In this document: positions 7,386-16,125 of the stretch, piece by piece
Position numbering within the stretch: position 1 is the first letter of the stretch
Layout: each line of letters starts with the position of its first letter
Origin: Candidatus Heimdallarchaeota archaeon
GTDB lineage: Archaea > Asgardarchaeota > Heimdallarchaeia > Heimdallarchaeales > Heimdallarchaeaceae
Assembly: GCA_023705985.1 (NCBI GenBank)
Contig: BPTO01000007.1
Span: 1 to 39,316, forward strand
DNA length: 39,316 nucleotides
Direction: 5' to 3'
Notes under the pieces: model-generated
Databases searched by the model: none
The model's input: the letters and a program-made list of their open reading frames with translations, nothing else
Told to the model about the DNA's origin: nothing
Position numbers and translations under genes: made by a program

Positions 7386-9108
7386 TTTTTGTCCTCCTTG
7401 TAACAGATCTAAGCACTATTAGCAAAATAAATGAAATGACAATTAAAATTGTTGCTGCAAACGCTGCTGCTGGAAATGTTGATGCTTCAAAAAAATCTAC
7501 TAGTAGAACAGGAATGGTTCTTTCAGTACCCATACAGATAATAGTCGCTCCTGTTTCACTCATCGACCTAGTAAAAGTCATAATAGCTGCTGCAATAAGA
7601 CCATTTCTCAAAAATGGCATCGTTACTGTTCTGAATGTTGTTATTTTTGAAGCACCAAAAACTGAAGATGCTTCATCATACATTGTGGGTATAGCATCAA
7701 ATGATCCAATTAAGGGACGTACACAATACGCATATGTGAAAGAAACATGAGCTATAATCATCATCATAAAACCTGGAGATAGTATATGCATTCCATTCGT
7801 ACCCCATAGGAAGAAAATACTAAATCCTAGAGCTGAACTAGGGATTACTAGTGGTATATCTACTAATGTGTCCAAGAATCCTTTTAATTTCTTATTTTTC
7901 ATTTTCGAAATTAAAAGAGCCATAGGGGTAGCTATAATTATCGTAATGATTGTAACAATCAATGCTATTTCAAGTGATGTTACCAGCGCTTGAGTTATAT
8001 CTGCTAATTTCCGGTCAGGAGCTTGAAAAACTTGGTAAATCATCCCTGCTTGAGGATCACCTGAAAAGGGGGATTTATTCCACCATTGGAATAGAAAGAG
8101 AATAACAAATAATGCTGGTATGAAAACAAATACAAAAAATAAGAGTAATGAAACACCATTTCTTGTTCTAGCCACTTTCTTAGAACTTAATTTTCTTTCA
8201 AAACGTGGAAATACTGTATTCCAAGGTAATCCTACTTTTCGGGCAAAAATTCTGACTGATGTTAACAATAACAAACTAATAATTATTAATATAAACGCCA
8301 AAAATGCTGTTGTGGGTATTTTTAATCCTTTCATCCAGCTAACAATTACGACAGGAGCTGTTTGATAAACACCGCTAACAATTAAAGTTGCTCCTGTTTC
8401 TCCTAAAGATCTTGTAAAAGCTAAAATAGTTCCTGCTATCAACCCTTCTTTTACCATTGGGAGTGATATCATTCTTGCTATCGTAAAAGGAGGAGCACCC
8501 AGAGTTCTTGATGCTTTTTCTAGTTTCAGGTCTAAATCCATAATTATTCCCTTAATAGACCTTGTAACATATGGAAAAGTAAATGCAACATGTGCAAGGA
8601 TTATAAGCATAGTTCCTTGAGAAGTAAATCCTACTTGAGAATTGTACAATCTTGATATTCCGTTGTTCGTTCCCCAGAAAAGGTAAATGGAAAATCCTAA
8701 AGCACTTGTTGGAACAGCCATGGGCATGTCGACTAAGGTGTCGAGAATATTCTTGCCTTTGAAATTGTATCTAGCTAATATCCAAGCAATAGGAACACCT
8801 ACAATAATATCAAAAACGGTAACAATTGCTGCAATTTTAAGTGAAAGACCTATTGATTTTAACATTATGGTAAAAGTTTCATTTCCAAGTATGGGGTCGT
8901 TGAAAACTGCTGTCTGAATTTCTTTCCAATTGACTATGATTTGTAATAAGAGATATAAGATTGGACCTAAGACAATCAAGATAAAAATAGTAACTGTAAG
9001 TATTTTACCTATTGAGAGGACTGTTTTTTTAGATAACCAGCTTTCAGCAGCAAGGAGCGTTCGTCTAAGTTTCAACTCGATGTCCAATTTCCGTTTTTCA
9101 ACAGTCAT
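7378..9108 (-). CDS. ABC importer permease, fused double BPD_transp_1 domain
   Basis: 576 residues with about twelve hydrophobic segments, formed by two BPD_transp_1 permease halves in one chain, as in FbpB, ThiP and related importers. Each half has its own EAA coupling motif: EKASRTLGAPPFTIARMISLP in the first half (about 205) and DEASSVFGASKITTFRTVTMP in the second (about 485), each followed by G-L-I-A. The two EAA loops would each dock one of the two ATPases, fitting a 1 permease : 2 different ATPases assembly. It overlaps the binding-protein gene by four bases (ATGA type) and the next ATPase gene by eight. The substrate is not evident. Confidence 0.9.
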   Translation of the reverse strand: MTVEKRKLDIELKLRRTLLAAESWLSKKTVLSIGKILTVTIFILIVLGPILYLLLQIIVNWKEIQTAVFNDPILGNETFTIMLKSIGLSLKIAAIVTVFDIIVGVPIAWILARYNFKGKNILDTLVDMPMAVPTSALGFSIYLFWGTNNGISRLYNSQVGFTSQGTMLIILAHVAFTFPYVTRSIKGIIMDLDLKLEKASRTLGAPPFTIARMISLPMVKEGLIAGTILAFTRSLGETGATLIVSGVYQTAPVVIVSWMKGLKIPTTAFLAFILIIISLLLLTSVRIFARKVGLPWNTVFPRFERKLSSKKVARTRNGVSLLLFFVFVFIPALFVILFLFQWWNKSPFSGDPQAGMIYQVFQAPDRKLADITQALVTSLEIALIVTIITIIIATPMALLISKMKNKKLKGFLDTLVDIPLVIPSSALGFSIFFLWGTNGMHILSPGFMMMIIAHVSFTYAYCVRPLIGSFDAIPTMYDEASSVFGASKITTFRTVTMPFLRNGLIAAAIMTFTRSMSETGATIICMGTERTIPVLLVDFFEASTFPAAAFAATILIVISFILLIVLRSVTRRTKNE

Positions 9109-10358
9109 TTTCTCACCCTCCTTCTTTTTCTAAAAACAGCTAGAATTATCAAGGTTCCAAGAGTTAATTGCAAAATGGTACTAAGTTCCAGTCCTACTTG
9201 CCAGTATTCTGCATCTTCATCCCTTTCGAGCGTAGTGGCTCGTGTTTTTAACCATAAATCAGGAATTCTGTCTAATAGTTTTCCATCCGTTGGAGTATTA
9301 AATCTAGGAATGGTTATATTTAATGAAACTCCACTCTCTGTTTTGAAAACCTGTTGCATCTCATTAATAGTATCGGTATCATTTACTAGTGTCTCATTTC
9401 CTGGACGAAAACCGAAAGGTACTGCTTGAAGCTGTACTTCTTTACTTAGAAGGTATTTCTCAAATTCTGATGCTGCAAAAGCTTCTTCGGGTGAAACCCA
9501 GGAAGCATTCAAGATTGCGATAGGGTGGTCGCTCCAAAGCGTTCCTTCGTCTGGATAAACAGCTACAAGATTTTCACCCCATTTTGCGAAAGCTTCACCA
9601 TCCCTAGCAGTTTCAATTATAAGATTTTCATACAATATTACCACATTAATCGCAGAAGGTCCCAGTTGAACTGCTTGTTTTGCCAAAAATCCTGTTGATG
9701 TACCGTAAAGAACAGCTTTTGATTCAACTTTCTCTAACCAGCTTTGAATTGTAGTGTTTTCTAGATCTTGCAAAAGTATCTGATCTGGAGGTTTACCACA
9801 AGCTGCAGAAACTTCTAATAAAACAGCCATAAAACCAGAATTTGATTCTTGGGCAGAAGTATGGGCAAGCTTAAGGTTGATATCTGCTAAAGTGTAGAGA
9901 TCTTGCCAAGAAGTAAAATTGTTTTCTTCCTGAAAGCTCTTCCACGTTCCTATAATAATTGGGGATGCTACTAGAGATTTTATTTGATTATAGTTTAAGA
10001 TTGAATCTCCAAACTTATTCTCCCATGCCCAATCAAACAAAGGAATCCATACTGATGCTGCAGGACTCCAAATCGCAGGCTTACTTTCACCTGAAAGTAT
10101 TGATAGCATAGATGTTCTAGTTCCCTGAATTTCAAATCGTAAACGTACCTTTTTTTCTGGATTACGATTTGAAAACCATTCAGGAAATTCAGGTGCAATA
10201 GAATTTATCCACCCTTTCTTTTCACTGGTATATAAGACATTTAATACAATTTCACCCTTTTCAGATCCAAATTGATATTGTCGGTAAACATCAAGAGCAA
10301 TAATAGAAGCAATTAACAAACCTAATACTATGAAAGTAGAAAATTTATGTTTCCCCAA
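9105..10358 (-). CDS. ABC importer substrate-binding protein, membrane-anchored
   Basis: 417 residues. An N-terminal hydrophobic segment (about 8-24) acts as signal or anchor, and a C-terminal hydrophobic stretch (about 388-408) followed by RKRRRVRK gives a stop-transfer anchor, so the binding domain faces outside. The middle resembles the type-II periplasmic binding fold of iron/sulfate/molybdate binders (ESKPAIWSPAASVW, NSGFMAVLLEV, YGTSTGFLAKQ), but the ligand residues cannot be assigned. The start is a TTG, supported by a GAGGA Shine-Dalgarno seven bases upstream. First gene of the operon, divergent from a membrane-bound regulator 143 bases away. Confidence 0.8.
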   Translation of the reverse strand: MGKHKFSTFIVLGLLIASIIALDVYRQYQFGSEKGEIVLNVLYTSEKKGWINSIAPEFPEWFSNRNPEKKVRLRFEIQGTRTSMLSILSGESKPAIWSPAASVWIPLFDWAWENKFGDSILNYNQIKSLVASPIIIGTWKSFQEENNFTSWQDLYTLADINLKLAHTSAQESNSGFMAVLLEVSAACGKPPDQILLQDLENTTIQSWLEKVESKAVLYGTSTGFLAKQAVQLGPSAINVVILYENLIIETARDGEAFAKWGENLVAVYPDEGTLWSDHPIAILNASWVSPEEAFAASEFEKYLLSKEVQLQAVPFGFRPGNETLVNDTDTINEMQQVFKTESGVSLNITIPRFNTPTDGKLLDRIPDLWLKTRATTLERDEDAEYWQVGLELSTILQLTLGTLIILAVFRKRRRVRK

Positions 10359-10411
10359 TTGTAATCCTCTAATTTCAGTTTTTATTGAGTTGAAGAATGT
10401 TCTATCTACTT

Positions 10412-10424
10412 GTTAATAAATAGT
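10412..10424 (-). promoter_or_regulatory. TATA-like promoter of the ABC operon
   Basis: Read on the minus strand, an ATACTATTTATTAA element lies about 55-65 bases before the TTG start of the binding protein, leaving room for a short leader containing the GAGGA ribosome site. Confidence 0.35.
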
Positions 10425-10450
10425 ATGCAAAGTAGAAGCTTTTCAATTTT

Positions 10451-10473
10451 TATCTTAAGATAGAAATATATAG
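10451..10473 (+). promoter_or_regulatory. Palindromic operator candidate and TATA box
   Basis: A perfect 12-base palindrome TATCTTAAGATA (10451-10462) directly abuts an AAATATATAG TATA-like box (10463-10473), about 30 bases before the ATG of the winged-helix regulator. It sits where BRE/TBP/TFB bind, so a bound dimer would block the promoter; autoregulation by the adjacent regulator is an inference. Confidence 0.4.
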
Positions 10474-10501
10474 TCTAATCGACTTATCATATCATCTAGC
10501 G

Positions 10502-11338
10502 ATGACAGACGACACTAATCTTCAATCTGCAATATTCGAAGCTCTATCACACCCTATCAGACGTAAGATTCTCGAAGAAATAGCAGAAAAAAAGGAAGTA
10601 TCGTACACCCACCTTGTCGAATTATTGGATATCAAGGCAGGACCTCTTTACCATCATATTAAGAAAATGAATAAGTTTGTGAATCAAACTGATGATAAAA
10701 AATATATCTTGACTGAACAAGGGCAAAAAGCAATTGCGATTTTAAAAGTTAGTGAGATTGATGATATTCAAAAGCTAAGTGGGCTACAAGAGAATAAAAT
10801 ATTGACCTTCTATGGTATTAGTTTAAAGCCCATTATAAACTATTTTTCAGAAAAACCTCTAAGAACTTTAGTGGAATTCCTCATAATTGCCGTTATTAGT
10901 GGCTATCTTGCTAGTAATCAAAGTATCCTTCTAATAGGTAATTTTGCAATGTATTATGAAACAAATCTGTTTTTTTATTATCTAAGCATAGTTGCGAGTT
11001 GGTTATTTCTAGGAGGAGTAACAGAATTAATAGCAAGGTTTGTTTTCAAGAAGAAAGGGAAAAGTATTCATTTAATAAGTGTTTCAAGCATTGTCTTTCT
11101 ACCAATTTTTCTATTCTTCATCATTTTATGGTTTATTGGTCTTTTTACCGCATCAGCTGTAATTCTCCCAGCAATTGTGTTATTAATAATGCATGGGATA
11201 TTCCAAGTTTGGACTTTTATGGTTCTTACTACCTCTTTAGGTGTATTGAAAAAATTGTCAATCGAAAGAGCAGCTATTTCAGCTATGTTTGTAAGTTATA
11301 TCCAGATCATGATTACAATTTTCGTCCTCATAAGTTAA
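10502..11338 (+). CDS. Membrane-anchored ArsR-type winged-helix regulator
   Basis: 278 residues. Residues 1-80 form an ArsR/HTH_20-like winged helix (EALSHPIRRKILEEIAE, then VSYTHLVELLDIKAGPLYHHIKKM as recognition helix, then wing and LTEQGQKAI). The remainder holds about five hydrophobic helices: 117-135, 155-182, 195-213, 217-240 and 255-276. This wHTH-plus-membrane layout occurs in archaeal regulators that sense the envelope from the membrane. It is divergent from the ABC importer operon and upstream of the acidic surface protein, so either or both may be its targets. The ATG at 10502 lies about 30 bases after a TATA box, suggesting a nearly leaderless message. Confidence 0.8.
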   Translation: MTDDTNLQSAIFEALSHPIRRKILEEIAEKKEVSYTHLVELLDIKAGPLYHHIKKMNKFVNQTDDKKYILTEQGQKAIAILKVSEIDDIQKLSGLQENKILTFYGISLKPIINYFSEKPLRTLVEFLIIAVISGYLASNQSILLIGNFAMYYETNLFFYYLSIVASWLFLGGVTELIARFVFKKKGKSIHLISVSSIVFLPIFLFFIILWFIGLFTASAVILPAIVLLIMHGIFQVWTFMVLTTSLGVLKKLSIERAAISAMFVSYIQIMITIFVLIS

Positions 11339-11386
11339 CCCCATAAAAAGCGCTCTTAAGCGTCTCTAAGAAAAAAACTACACAAG

Positions 11387-11437
11387 TGTGTAACTAGATT
11401 TACACAAAATTGTAAGAAAAACTATTTAATAGTGTAA
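11387..11437. promoter_or_regulatory. Repeated TGTAA operator-like array
   Basis: A perfect inverted repeat TGTGTAA-N6-TTACACA spans 11387-11406. A second inverted repeat, TTACA-N6-TGTAA, overlaps it (11400-11415). TGTAA occurs in direct orientation at 11389, 11411 and 11433, that is every 22 bases or about two helical turns. The array lies upstream of an ATATATATAG TATA-like box (about 11467-11476) for the acidic surface protein gene, the expected place for an activator or repressor site. Confidence 0.45.
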
Positions 11438-11520
11438 GTGAAACTCTAATAGGCTATAAGAAAAGTGATATATATAGGTGATTGCTAAAGTATACTTACC
11501 AAAAATAGGGTGAACAAACT

Positions 11521-12600
11521 ATGTCAAAAATGAAAACTTTGCATAAAAAGAAACTCCTGATAGGTAGCATGTTCATTATACTATTCTTCTCTGCTATTTT
11601 ACTTATACCTGTAGCAGCTGATGATGTCGATGATCTTACCGATGATCTTGTAGATGACGATGACGATGGTGTAGGCGACGAGGAAGAAGAGTTAAATGAA
11701 CGAGAACTTCATGTAGATGTTAGTGACACAGAAATCCAAATTGAATCTCAACTTAAAACAGGTGAAGTGAAGAACGAATTCAGTATTAAAATAAAAACTG
11801 AAGACGAAGGACTAACCTTTAAGCTTGAATATAATGAGGATATAGGAAACACTGAATTTGAATTGGAATTTAAAGTCAAAATACAAGAGATTGTTGAATA
11901 CATAGACACAACAGCTGATGGATTCTATAATGCGTCGTTGGATACTGAAAAACAAATATATGAATTTGATTTTCTCCCAATGGTATATGCAGTCGATGAC
12001 ACTGGAAATACACCAATCCATACAATAGATATCTCTACTACAGATGGTGTTTTCACAAGTTCGATTTATTTCGCAACAGAATTTGCTTTAATAGAGGGTG
12101 TAATTGTAGCCCCAACGCAAATAAAGATTGATGTTGGAATTCACGACTTCCCATACTTAGATGATAATTCTGACTTAGCATTGAAAGTCAAGCTAGAATC
12201 AACAGCAGACTATGAAGAAGATGACATAACAGAAGACGAAGAAGATGGAAGAGCAACTGATGAAAGAGAAGTTGAAATCTCAAAAGGGGATGCTGAAGGA
12301 TTCTTTTCATGGGTTGAAACAGCACTCATAGATGGCGTTGAACAAGTAGTAAAGGCAACTCCACTTGAAATTGAAAATGAAGAACAAAAACTCTACTTGA
12401 ACTATCCACGAGGACAAGAAATCATCCACGATCCAAAGGTAGGTATGTCTAACATTTTACTAGATACATTAGGTATAAGTATTGGGATCGCGCTTCCCAT
12501 ACTATCTAGAAATGGTTACTTGATTGTAACAGCCATCAGTGCACTAGTGATTGTTAGTATGATTGTTTTCGCTTTAAGAAGAAAACCTAAAACTAATTAA
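11521..12600 (+). CDS. Acidic surface-anchored protein of unknown function
   Basis: 359 residues. A signal peptide is clear (basic start KKKLL, hydrophobic core about 14-35, then VAADD), followed by a very acidic Asp-rich linker (about 37-65), a mostly beta-strand region (66-230) with evenly spaced charged residues, a second acidic linker, and a C-terminal membrane helix (about 325-350) ending RRKPKTN. It is therefore anchored with its bulk outside the cell. I recognise no enzyme motif. The GGTGA ribosome site precedes the ATG by eight bases. Upstream there is an operator-like repeat array and the membrane-bound regulator, with which it may form a regulatory pair. Confidence 0.65.
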   Translation: MSKMKTLHKKKLLIGSMFIILFFSAILLIPVAADDVDDLTDDLVDDDDDGVGDEEEELNERELHVDVSDTEIQIESQLKTGEVKNEFSIKIKTEDEGLTFKLEYNEDIGNTEFELEFKVKIQEIVEYIDTTADGFYNASLDTEKQIYEFDFLPMVYAVDDTGNTPIHTIDISTTDGVFTSSIYFATEFALIEGVIVAPTQIKIDVGIHDFPYLDDNSDLALKVKLESTADYEEDDITEDEEDGRATDEREVEISKGDAEGFFSWVETALIDGVEQVVKATPLEIENEEQKLYLNYPRGQEIIHDPKVGMSNILLDTLGISIGIALPILSRNGYLIVTAISALVIVSMIVFALRRKPKTN

Positions 12601-12640
12601 TTCTTCCAATTTTTTTTCCTTTTTTTCTTTTTCTTTTAAA
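12601..12640 (+). terminator. Pyrimidine-rich terminator region
   Basis: Several long T runs interrupted by single C follow the stop of the acidic surface protein, between two convergent genes. This matches archaeal T-tract termination; no stable hairpin is seen. Confidence 0.4.
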
Positions 12641-12682
12641 TCTCAACAAAAGTGAATAAAGGGTTTTCAGTGTAGCTTTATT

Positions 12683-13717
12683 CTAAGAAATATCCTCCTT
12701 TATATACTCTGTTATATCTTTCACTATTGTTTTGATAATTTTTTTACAAGTCCAATATTTGTTATGGCAACCAGGATTCCAGAAAGTGAGCGGTCCTCCT
12801 GGTCTTACTCTCTTATCAATTAATTTTGTTATTATTTTATTATCGGTATCCTTTTCAAATTTGCAGTCTCCTTCATCTACTGGATATTCTAGACCATTTT
12901 CTTCAGCATTGCACCTAGCTATCCTATAGCAGTCATTTAAATTACCAAGAGGATATGAAATGACATCATTTTTACTATAGAAATTTACCCAGTGTTTTAC
13001 ATTGATAATAGTTCCGAAATCAGGTGGTTCTCTTCTTGATGACCATAATGCTAAAGGATTACCCATTGTATAATAGAATTCAAGAGTTTCTCCTTTATCT
13101 AGCTTATATATAGGAGTAATTTCAGCATTCTCCCATCCACCTGTCGATTTCATGTCTTGTAGATCGTAGATTAAGTTTTCAGTAATAATTGAACCCATAC
13201 TATGAGCAATTATGCAAAGAGGCGAATCTTCTCTTACACCATTCGATGTTACATCAACAAGTTCCTTAAGTTCTTTCAGAAAAACTTTTTGAATATTATC
13301 ATACATCAATCTACTAGTTCTAGTTTTTTGGTAAACGATAGCATCTGATAGAAAATCAATCATGAATTTTCGCAGACCCCTCAACCAGGTCCAGTATTTT
13401 AGTTTTTTTTCTTTACACGTTATTTGATATTTGCATTTTACAACATTTTCCTTAAGGATTTCTTGCTGTTCTTGGAGTTCTCTAGCCCAAAGAATAGGGG
13501 TAAAACGAATTCTGTCCAAGTAATATTCTTCATCTCCATGTTCATTTTTACCAAATTTCCTAAAATGCTTTTCAAGCCTATTCTGCATTTTTGTGTAGGA
13601 TTTTTCAAACTTTGTGGCATATTTCTTAGAGCATTTCGGTTTATTACTCTGATCTCCCATTCCATGAGTGAATATTACAACCATTTTTTTATCAGGATTA
13701 ACATAATTTTCTGTCAT
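12683..13717 (-). CDS. Alpha/beta-hydrolase-like protein
   Basis: 344 residues from ATG 13717, chosen because an AAGGTG ribosome site lies six bases upstream; an in-frame ATG at 13756 would add 13 residues. The N-terminal strand ends in HGMGDQS (oxyanion region), and the nucleophile elbow reads IIAHSMGSIITENLIYDL (G-x-S-x-G variant A-H-S-M-G), as in lipase-like hydrolases. The stretch between the two, about 150 residues, is charged and helical, forming a lid or insert. A C-terminal Asp/His pair cannot be assigned with certainty; GCHNKYW is a candidate for the catalytic His. No signal peptide. Substrate unknown. Confidence 0.7.
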   Translation of the reverse strand: MTENYVNPDKKMVVIFTHGMGDQSNKPKCSKKYATKFEKSYTKMQNRLEKHFRKFGKNEHGDEEYYLDRIRFTPILWARELQEQQEILKENVVKCKYQITCKEKKLKYWTWLRGLRKFMIDFLSDAIVYQKTRTSRLMYDNIQKVFLKELKELVDVTSNGVREDSPLCIIAHSMGSIITENLIYDLQDMKSTGGWENAEITPIYKLDKGETLEFYYTMGNPLALWSSRREPPDFGTIINVKHWVNFYSKNDVISYPLGNLNDCYRIARCNAEENGLEYPVDEGDCKFEKDTDNKIITKLIDKRVRPGGPLTFWNPGCHNKYWTCKKIIKTIVKDITEYIKEDIS

Positions 13718-13797
13718 TTGTACACCTTCAAGTGTTCTCAAAGAAATAAGGTACATTTGACATATTTAAAAGAATCGGCAAAATGATAATTGATGTA

Positions 13798-13905
13798 ATT
13801 TTCAACTATTACATAGCATCAAATGAAGAAACGAAACTACTGAAACAGTTTGGAGACGAATACATCAGATACCAAAAGAAGTTTCAAAGTGGATTCTTGG
13901 ATTGA
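13798..13905 (+). pseudogene. C-terminal remnant of a phospholipid/isoprenylcysteine methyltransferase-like gene
   Basis: A 35-codon open stretch without start ends at the TGA 13903-13905 and reads NYYIASNEETKLLKQFGDEY then IRYQKKF. That resembles the end of ICMT/PEMT-type membrane methyltransferases, where an E-E-x-x-L-x-x-x-F-G-x-E-Y-x-x-Y motif closes the cofactor site. In-frame stops immediately upstream (TAA 13795) and no membrane segments remain, so it looks like the tail of a deleted gene. Confidence 0.5.
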
Positions 13906-13978
13906 AAAGCCTACAAAGTAAGACTGAAATAAAGAATCACACAATGTATATCATATAATAAAGTAGAGATGAATATTA

Positions 13979-15223
13979 ATGACTGAAATTTCTTCTGATT
14001 CTGAAACTTTGCTTGAAGAAGCCAATAAGCTTTTTTTCAATGGCTACTTCGAGAAAGCTGAGAAGATTTACAAACAAATAATCGATTTAGAAAAAGACAA
14101 TGTTGAAGCCTTAAGTAAGCTAGGAATGATTGCATTATATTCAAATAAATTTACAGAAGCAGGGTATTATTTACCTAAAGTGCTGGAAAAATGTGAAACT
14201 GGGAAATTTCCTGATTCTCAATCAATTAAGAAGAAAACTGAACTTCTTCTCGCTGAAACTTATTACCGACAAGATAAATTTAGTTTGGCATCTTTCCTCT
14301 ATCGAAAAGTTGGATTAGAGACTGAAGCTGATAAATTAGAAAAAATAAGCGAAAATTCACCATATGAAATTATCATTGATGGTGAAGTCGCAATAGTAAA
14401 ATTCGAGATGACTGACCCTCTACCTGTAGTTAAGGTGTCTGTTAATGATAGTGAACCTTTGAATTTTGTAATTGATACTGGAGCTGATGAAGTAATTATT
14501 AATTTTGAAGCAGCTGTGAAATTAAGATTAGGGATTTTTGGTGAAACTGAGGGTACTTTTGCAGGAGGTCAAAAAGCTCCTGTAATACAAGGTTTTGTTG
14601 ATTCCTTGAAAATAGGCAATTTACAAGTATCCAATCTTCCTGTAAGAATTGTGAAACTTAATCATATCTCTCCTATTTTTGGTATTCCAATCAGTGGAGT
14701 TATAGGAACCGTTCTTTTTTACCATTTCATTACAACTATTGACTATCCAAACGGACAATTAGTACTACATAAGAAAACAAAAGAAAATCTTGAAAAAATT
14801 GAAAACCAATTAAAACCAAAATCCTCTGTTTTCCCTTTTTGGATGGCTGGTAAACATATCGTAGTTGCTTGGGGGAAAATCAATAAAGGACGTCCAATGC
14901 TTTTCTTTGTTGACACAGGATTAGCTGGTGGAGGTTTTACAGCTTCAAAAGAAGTCTTAGAAGAGGCAGGGGTTGCTATTGATTTTGGTAAAGCTTCGAA
15001 AGGAATAGGTGGCGCTGGTCAAGTAACAGCTGTTCCAATATTGATTAATGAACTAGCTTTAGGAAATAAAAGCGTGAAGAATGTAAGAGGTACATACATG
15101 GAGAATGCTCCTTTGCGTGGTAGTTTATTCGGTTTCAAGATAGAAGGATTGATTTCACATACATTCTTTAGAACATTTGCCGTTACTTTTGATTTCGAAA
15201 AAATGAGAATGTTCTTGGAATAA
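13979..15223 (+). CDS. TPR protein with two tandem retropepsin-like aspartyl protease domains
   Basis: 414 residues. Residues 5-125 form about three TPR-like helical pairs (ANKLFFNGYFEKAEKIYKQI). Two aspartyl-protease domains follow. The first has LNFVIDTGADEVIIN with D166-T-G and a closing ISGVIGTVLFYHF; the second has MLFFVDTGLAGGGFTASKEV with D312-T-G and a closing IEGLISHTFFRTF. Retropepsins are active as dimers with one DTG each, so the two domains may pair within the chain like pepsin. No signal peptide, so it is probably cytosolic. Domain types are clear; the physiological substrate is not. Transcribed alone. Confidence 0.8.
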   Translation: MTEISSDSETLLEEANKLFFNGYFEKAEKIYKQIIDLEKDNVEALSKLGMIALYSNKFTEAGYYLPKVLEKCETGKFPDSQSIKKKTELLLAETYYRQDKFSLASFLYRKVGLETEADKLEKISENSPYEIIIDGEVAIVKFEMTDPLPVVKVSVNDSEPLNFVIDTGADEVIINFEAAVKLRLGIFGETEGTFAGGQKAPVIQGFVDSLKIGNLQVSNLPVRIVKLNHISPIFGIPISGVIGTVLFYHFITTIDYPNGQLVLHKKTKENLEKIENQLKPKSSVFPFWMAGKHIVVAWGKINKGRPMLFFVDTGLAGGGFTASKEVLEEAGVAIDFGKASKGIGGAGQVTAVPILINELALGNKSVKNVRGTYMENAPLRGSLFGFKIEGLISHTFFRTFAVTFDFEKMRMFLE

Positions 15224-15308
15224 TAATGTGAATATTAGAAGTAGTGAATAATTACTCTATAATCCTGCTAGCAACTATATTATAATTCATTTTGACAGAA
15301 AAGAGAAA

Positions 15309-15878
15309 CTATGTGAGAATCAAGTTAACAAATTCCAATGTGAATTTTTCTATTTGTTCCCAATCTCTAAGATCAGTATATGAATCTGTTTCAGATTTCA
15401 ATCCTAAAGATTGTTTTCCAACAGTTTTTAGAATTTTTTTCTCTAACCAACCCATACGTGAATTTTCTGTTAGGTCCATCAATCCTCCAAAAGCGTCATA
15501 CTGATCTACTTCGACACCCCTTTTAGCTAAAGCATTTTTAGTATAATCAATTTTCACTTCTTCGTACTTCTCTGGTAGAGCTGCATAACCTGAACTAACA
15601 AAGAATCCTTTGTGACCCTTAAAATTGTTTAATTCTTCCTTTCTACCGGTAATAAATTTCTTTACTTCTTTTGTCCACTGCCCTATTTTAATACCTGTTC
15701 CTATCAATATTCCATCATATTGAGTCATGTCAGGAATTTTATCTTTTGGTAAATTTTTGAGATTGACAACTTCAACAGTAAAATCCTTCTCTCTAATAAT
15801 TTCAGCCATTTTTTCTGCAATTCCTTCGGTACTTCCATATCTTGTACCATAGAAGATTATAACACGTTTATTCTGCAT
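15309..15878 (-). CDS. Flavodoxin-domain protein (HemG-like)
   Basis: 189 residues. The FMN phosphate loop is at the N-terminus (IIFYGTRYGSTEGIAEKMAE, T/S-x-T/Y-G-x-T/S pattern), followed by YDGILIGTGIKIGQW and HKGFFVSSGYA, which match flavodoxin_5/HemG-like proteins (menaquinone-dependent protoporphyrinogen oxidase). No haem genes are nearby, so the HemG function is only a family analogy; it is safely an FMN-binding electron carrier or quinone-linked reductase. No membrane segment. Monocistronic. Confidence 0.75.
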   Translation of the reverse strand: MQNKRVIIFYGTRYGSTEGIAEKMAEIIREKDFTVEVVNLKNLPKDKIPDMTQYDGILIGTGIKIGQWTKEVKKFITGRKEELNNFKGHKGFFVSSGYAALPEKYEEVKIDYTKNALAKRGVEVDQYDAFGGLMDLTENSRMGWLEKKILKTVGKQSLGLKSETDSYTDLRDWEQIEKFTLEFVNLILT

Positions 15879-16125
15879 TCTATCACTTTAACCTAGATTT
15901 TAATTGCTGAATTTTATTAAGGAAATTGGAACTAAAAAGTTATTGGGGGAAGTTAACACTCAACGTAAGAATTTTGATAAACTAATATAAGAAAAGGATA
16001 CGGAAAATAAATGAAAGATAATGCAATGATTTTATTGTTTCATCCTGCCAAGGGAAGGAACAAAACCTCTCGAAACTTAATCCAAGAACTTTATTAGTGT
16101 ATGTAATAATAATTTCTTGATATTA

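Noticed and set aside
9105-10358. Assigning tungstate, iron or phosphate as the importer substrate
   Set aside because: Ligand-binding residues of the binding protein could not be matched to any characterised subfamily by eye.
11350-11372. GCGCTCTTAAGCG as an operator
   Set aside because: It looks palindromic but its arms do not pair properly on inspection.
16011-16097. Small open frame of 28 codons (MKDNAMILLFHPAKGRNKTS...) upstream of the metallo-beta-lactamase gene
   Set aside because: No ribosome site and no recognisable similarity; a frame this short occurs often by chance.
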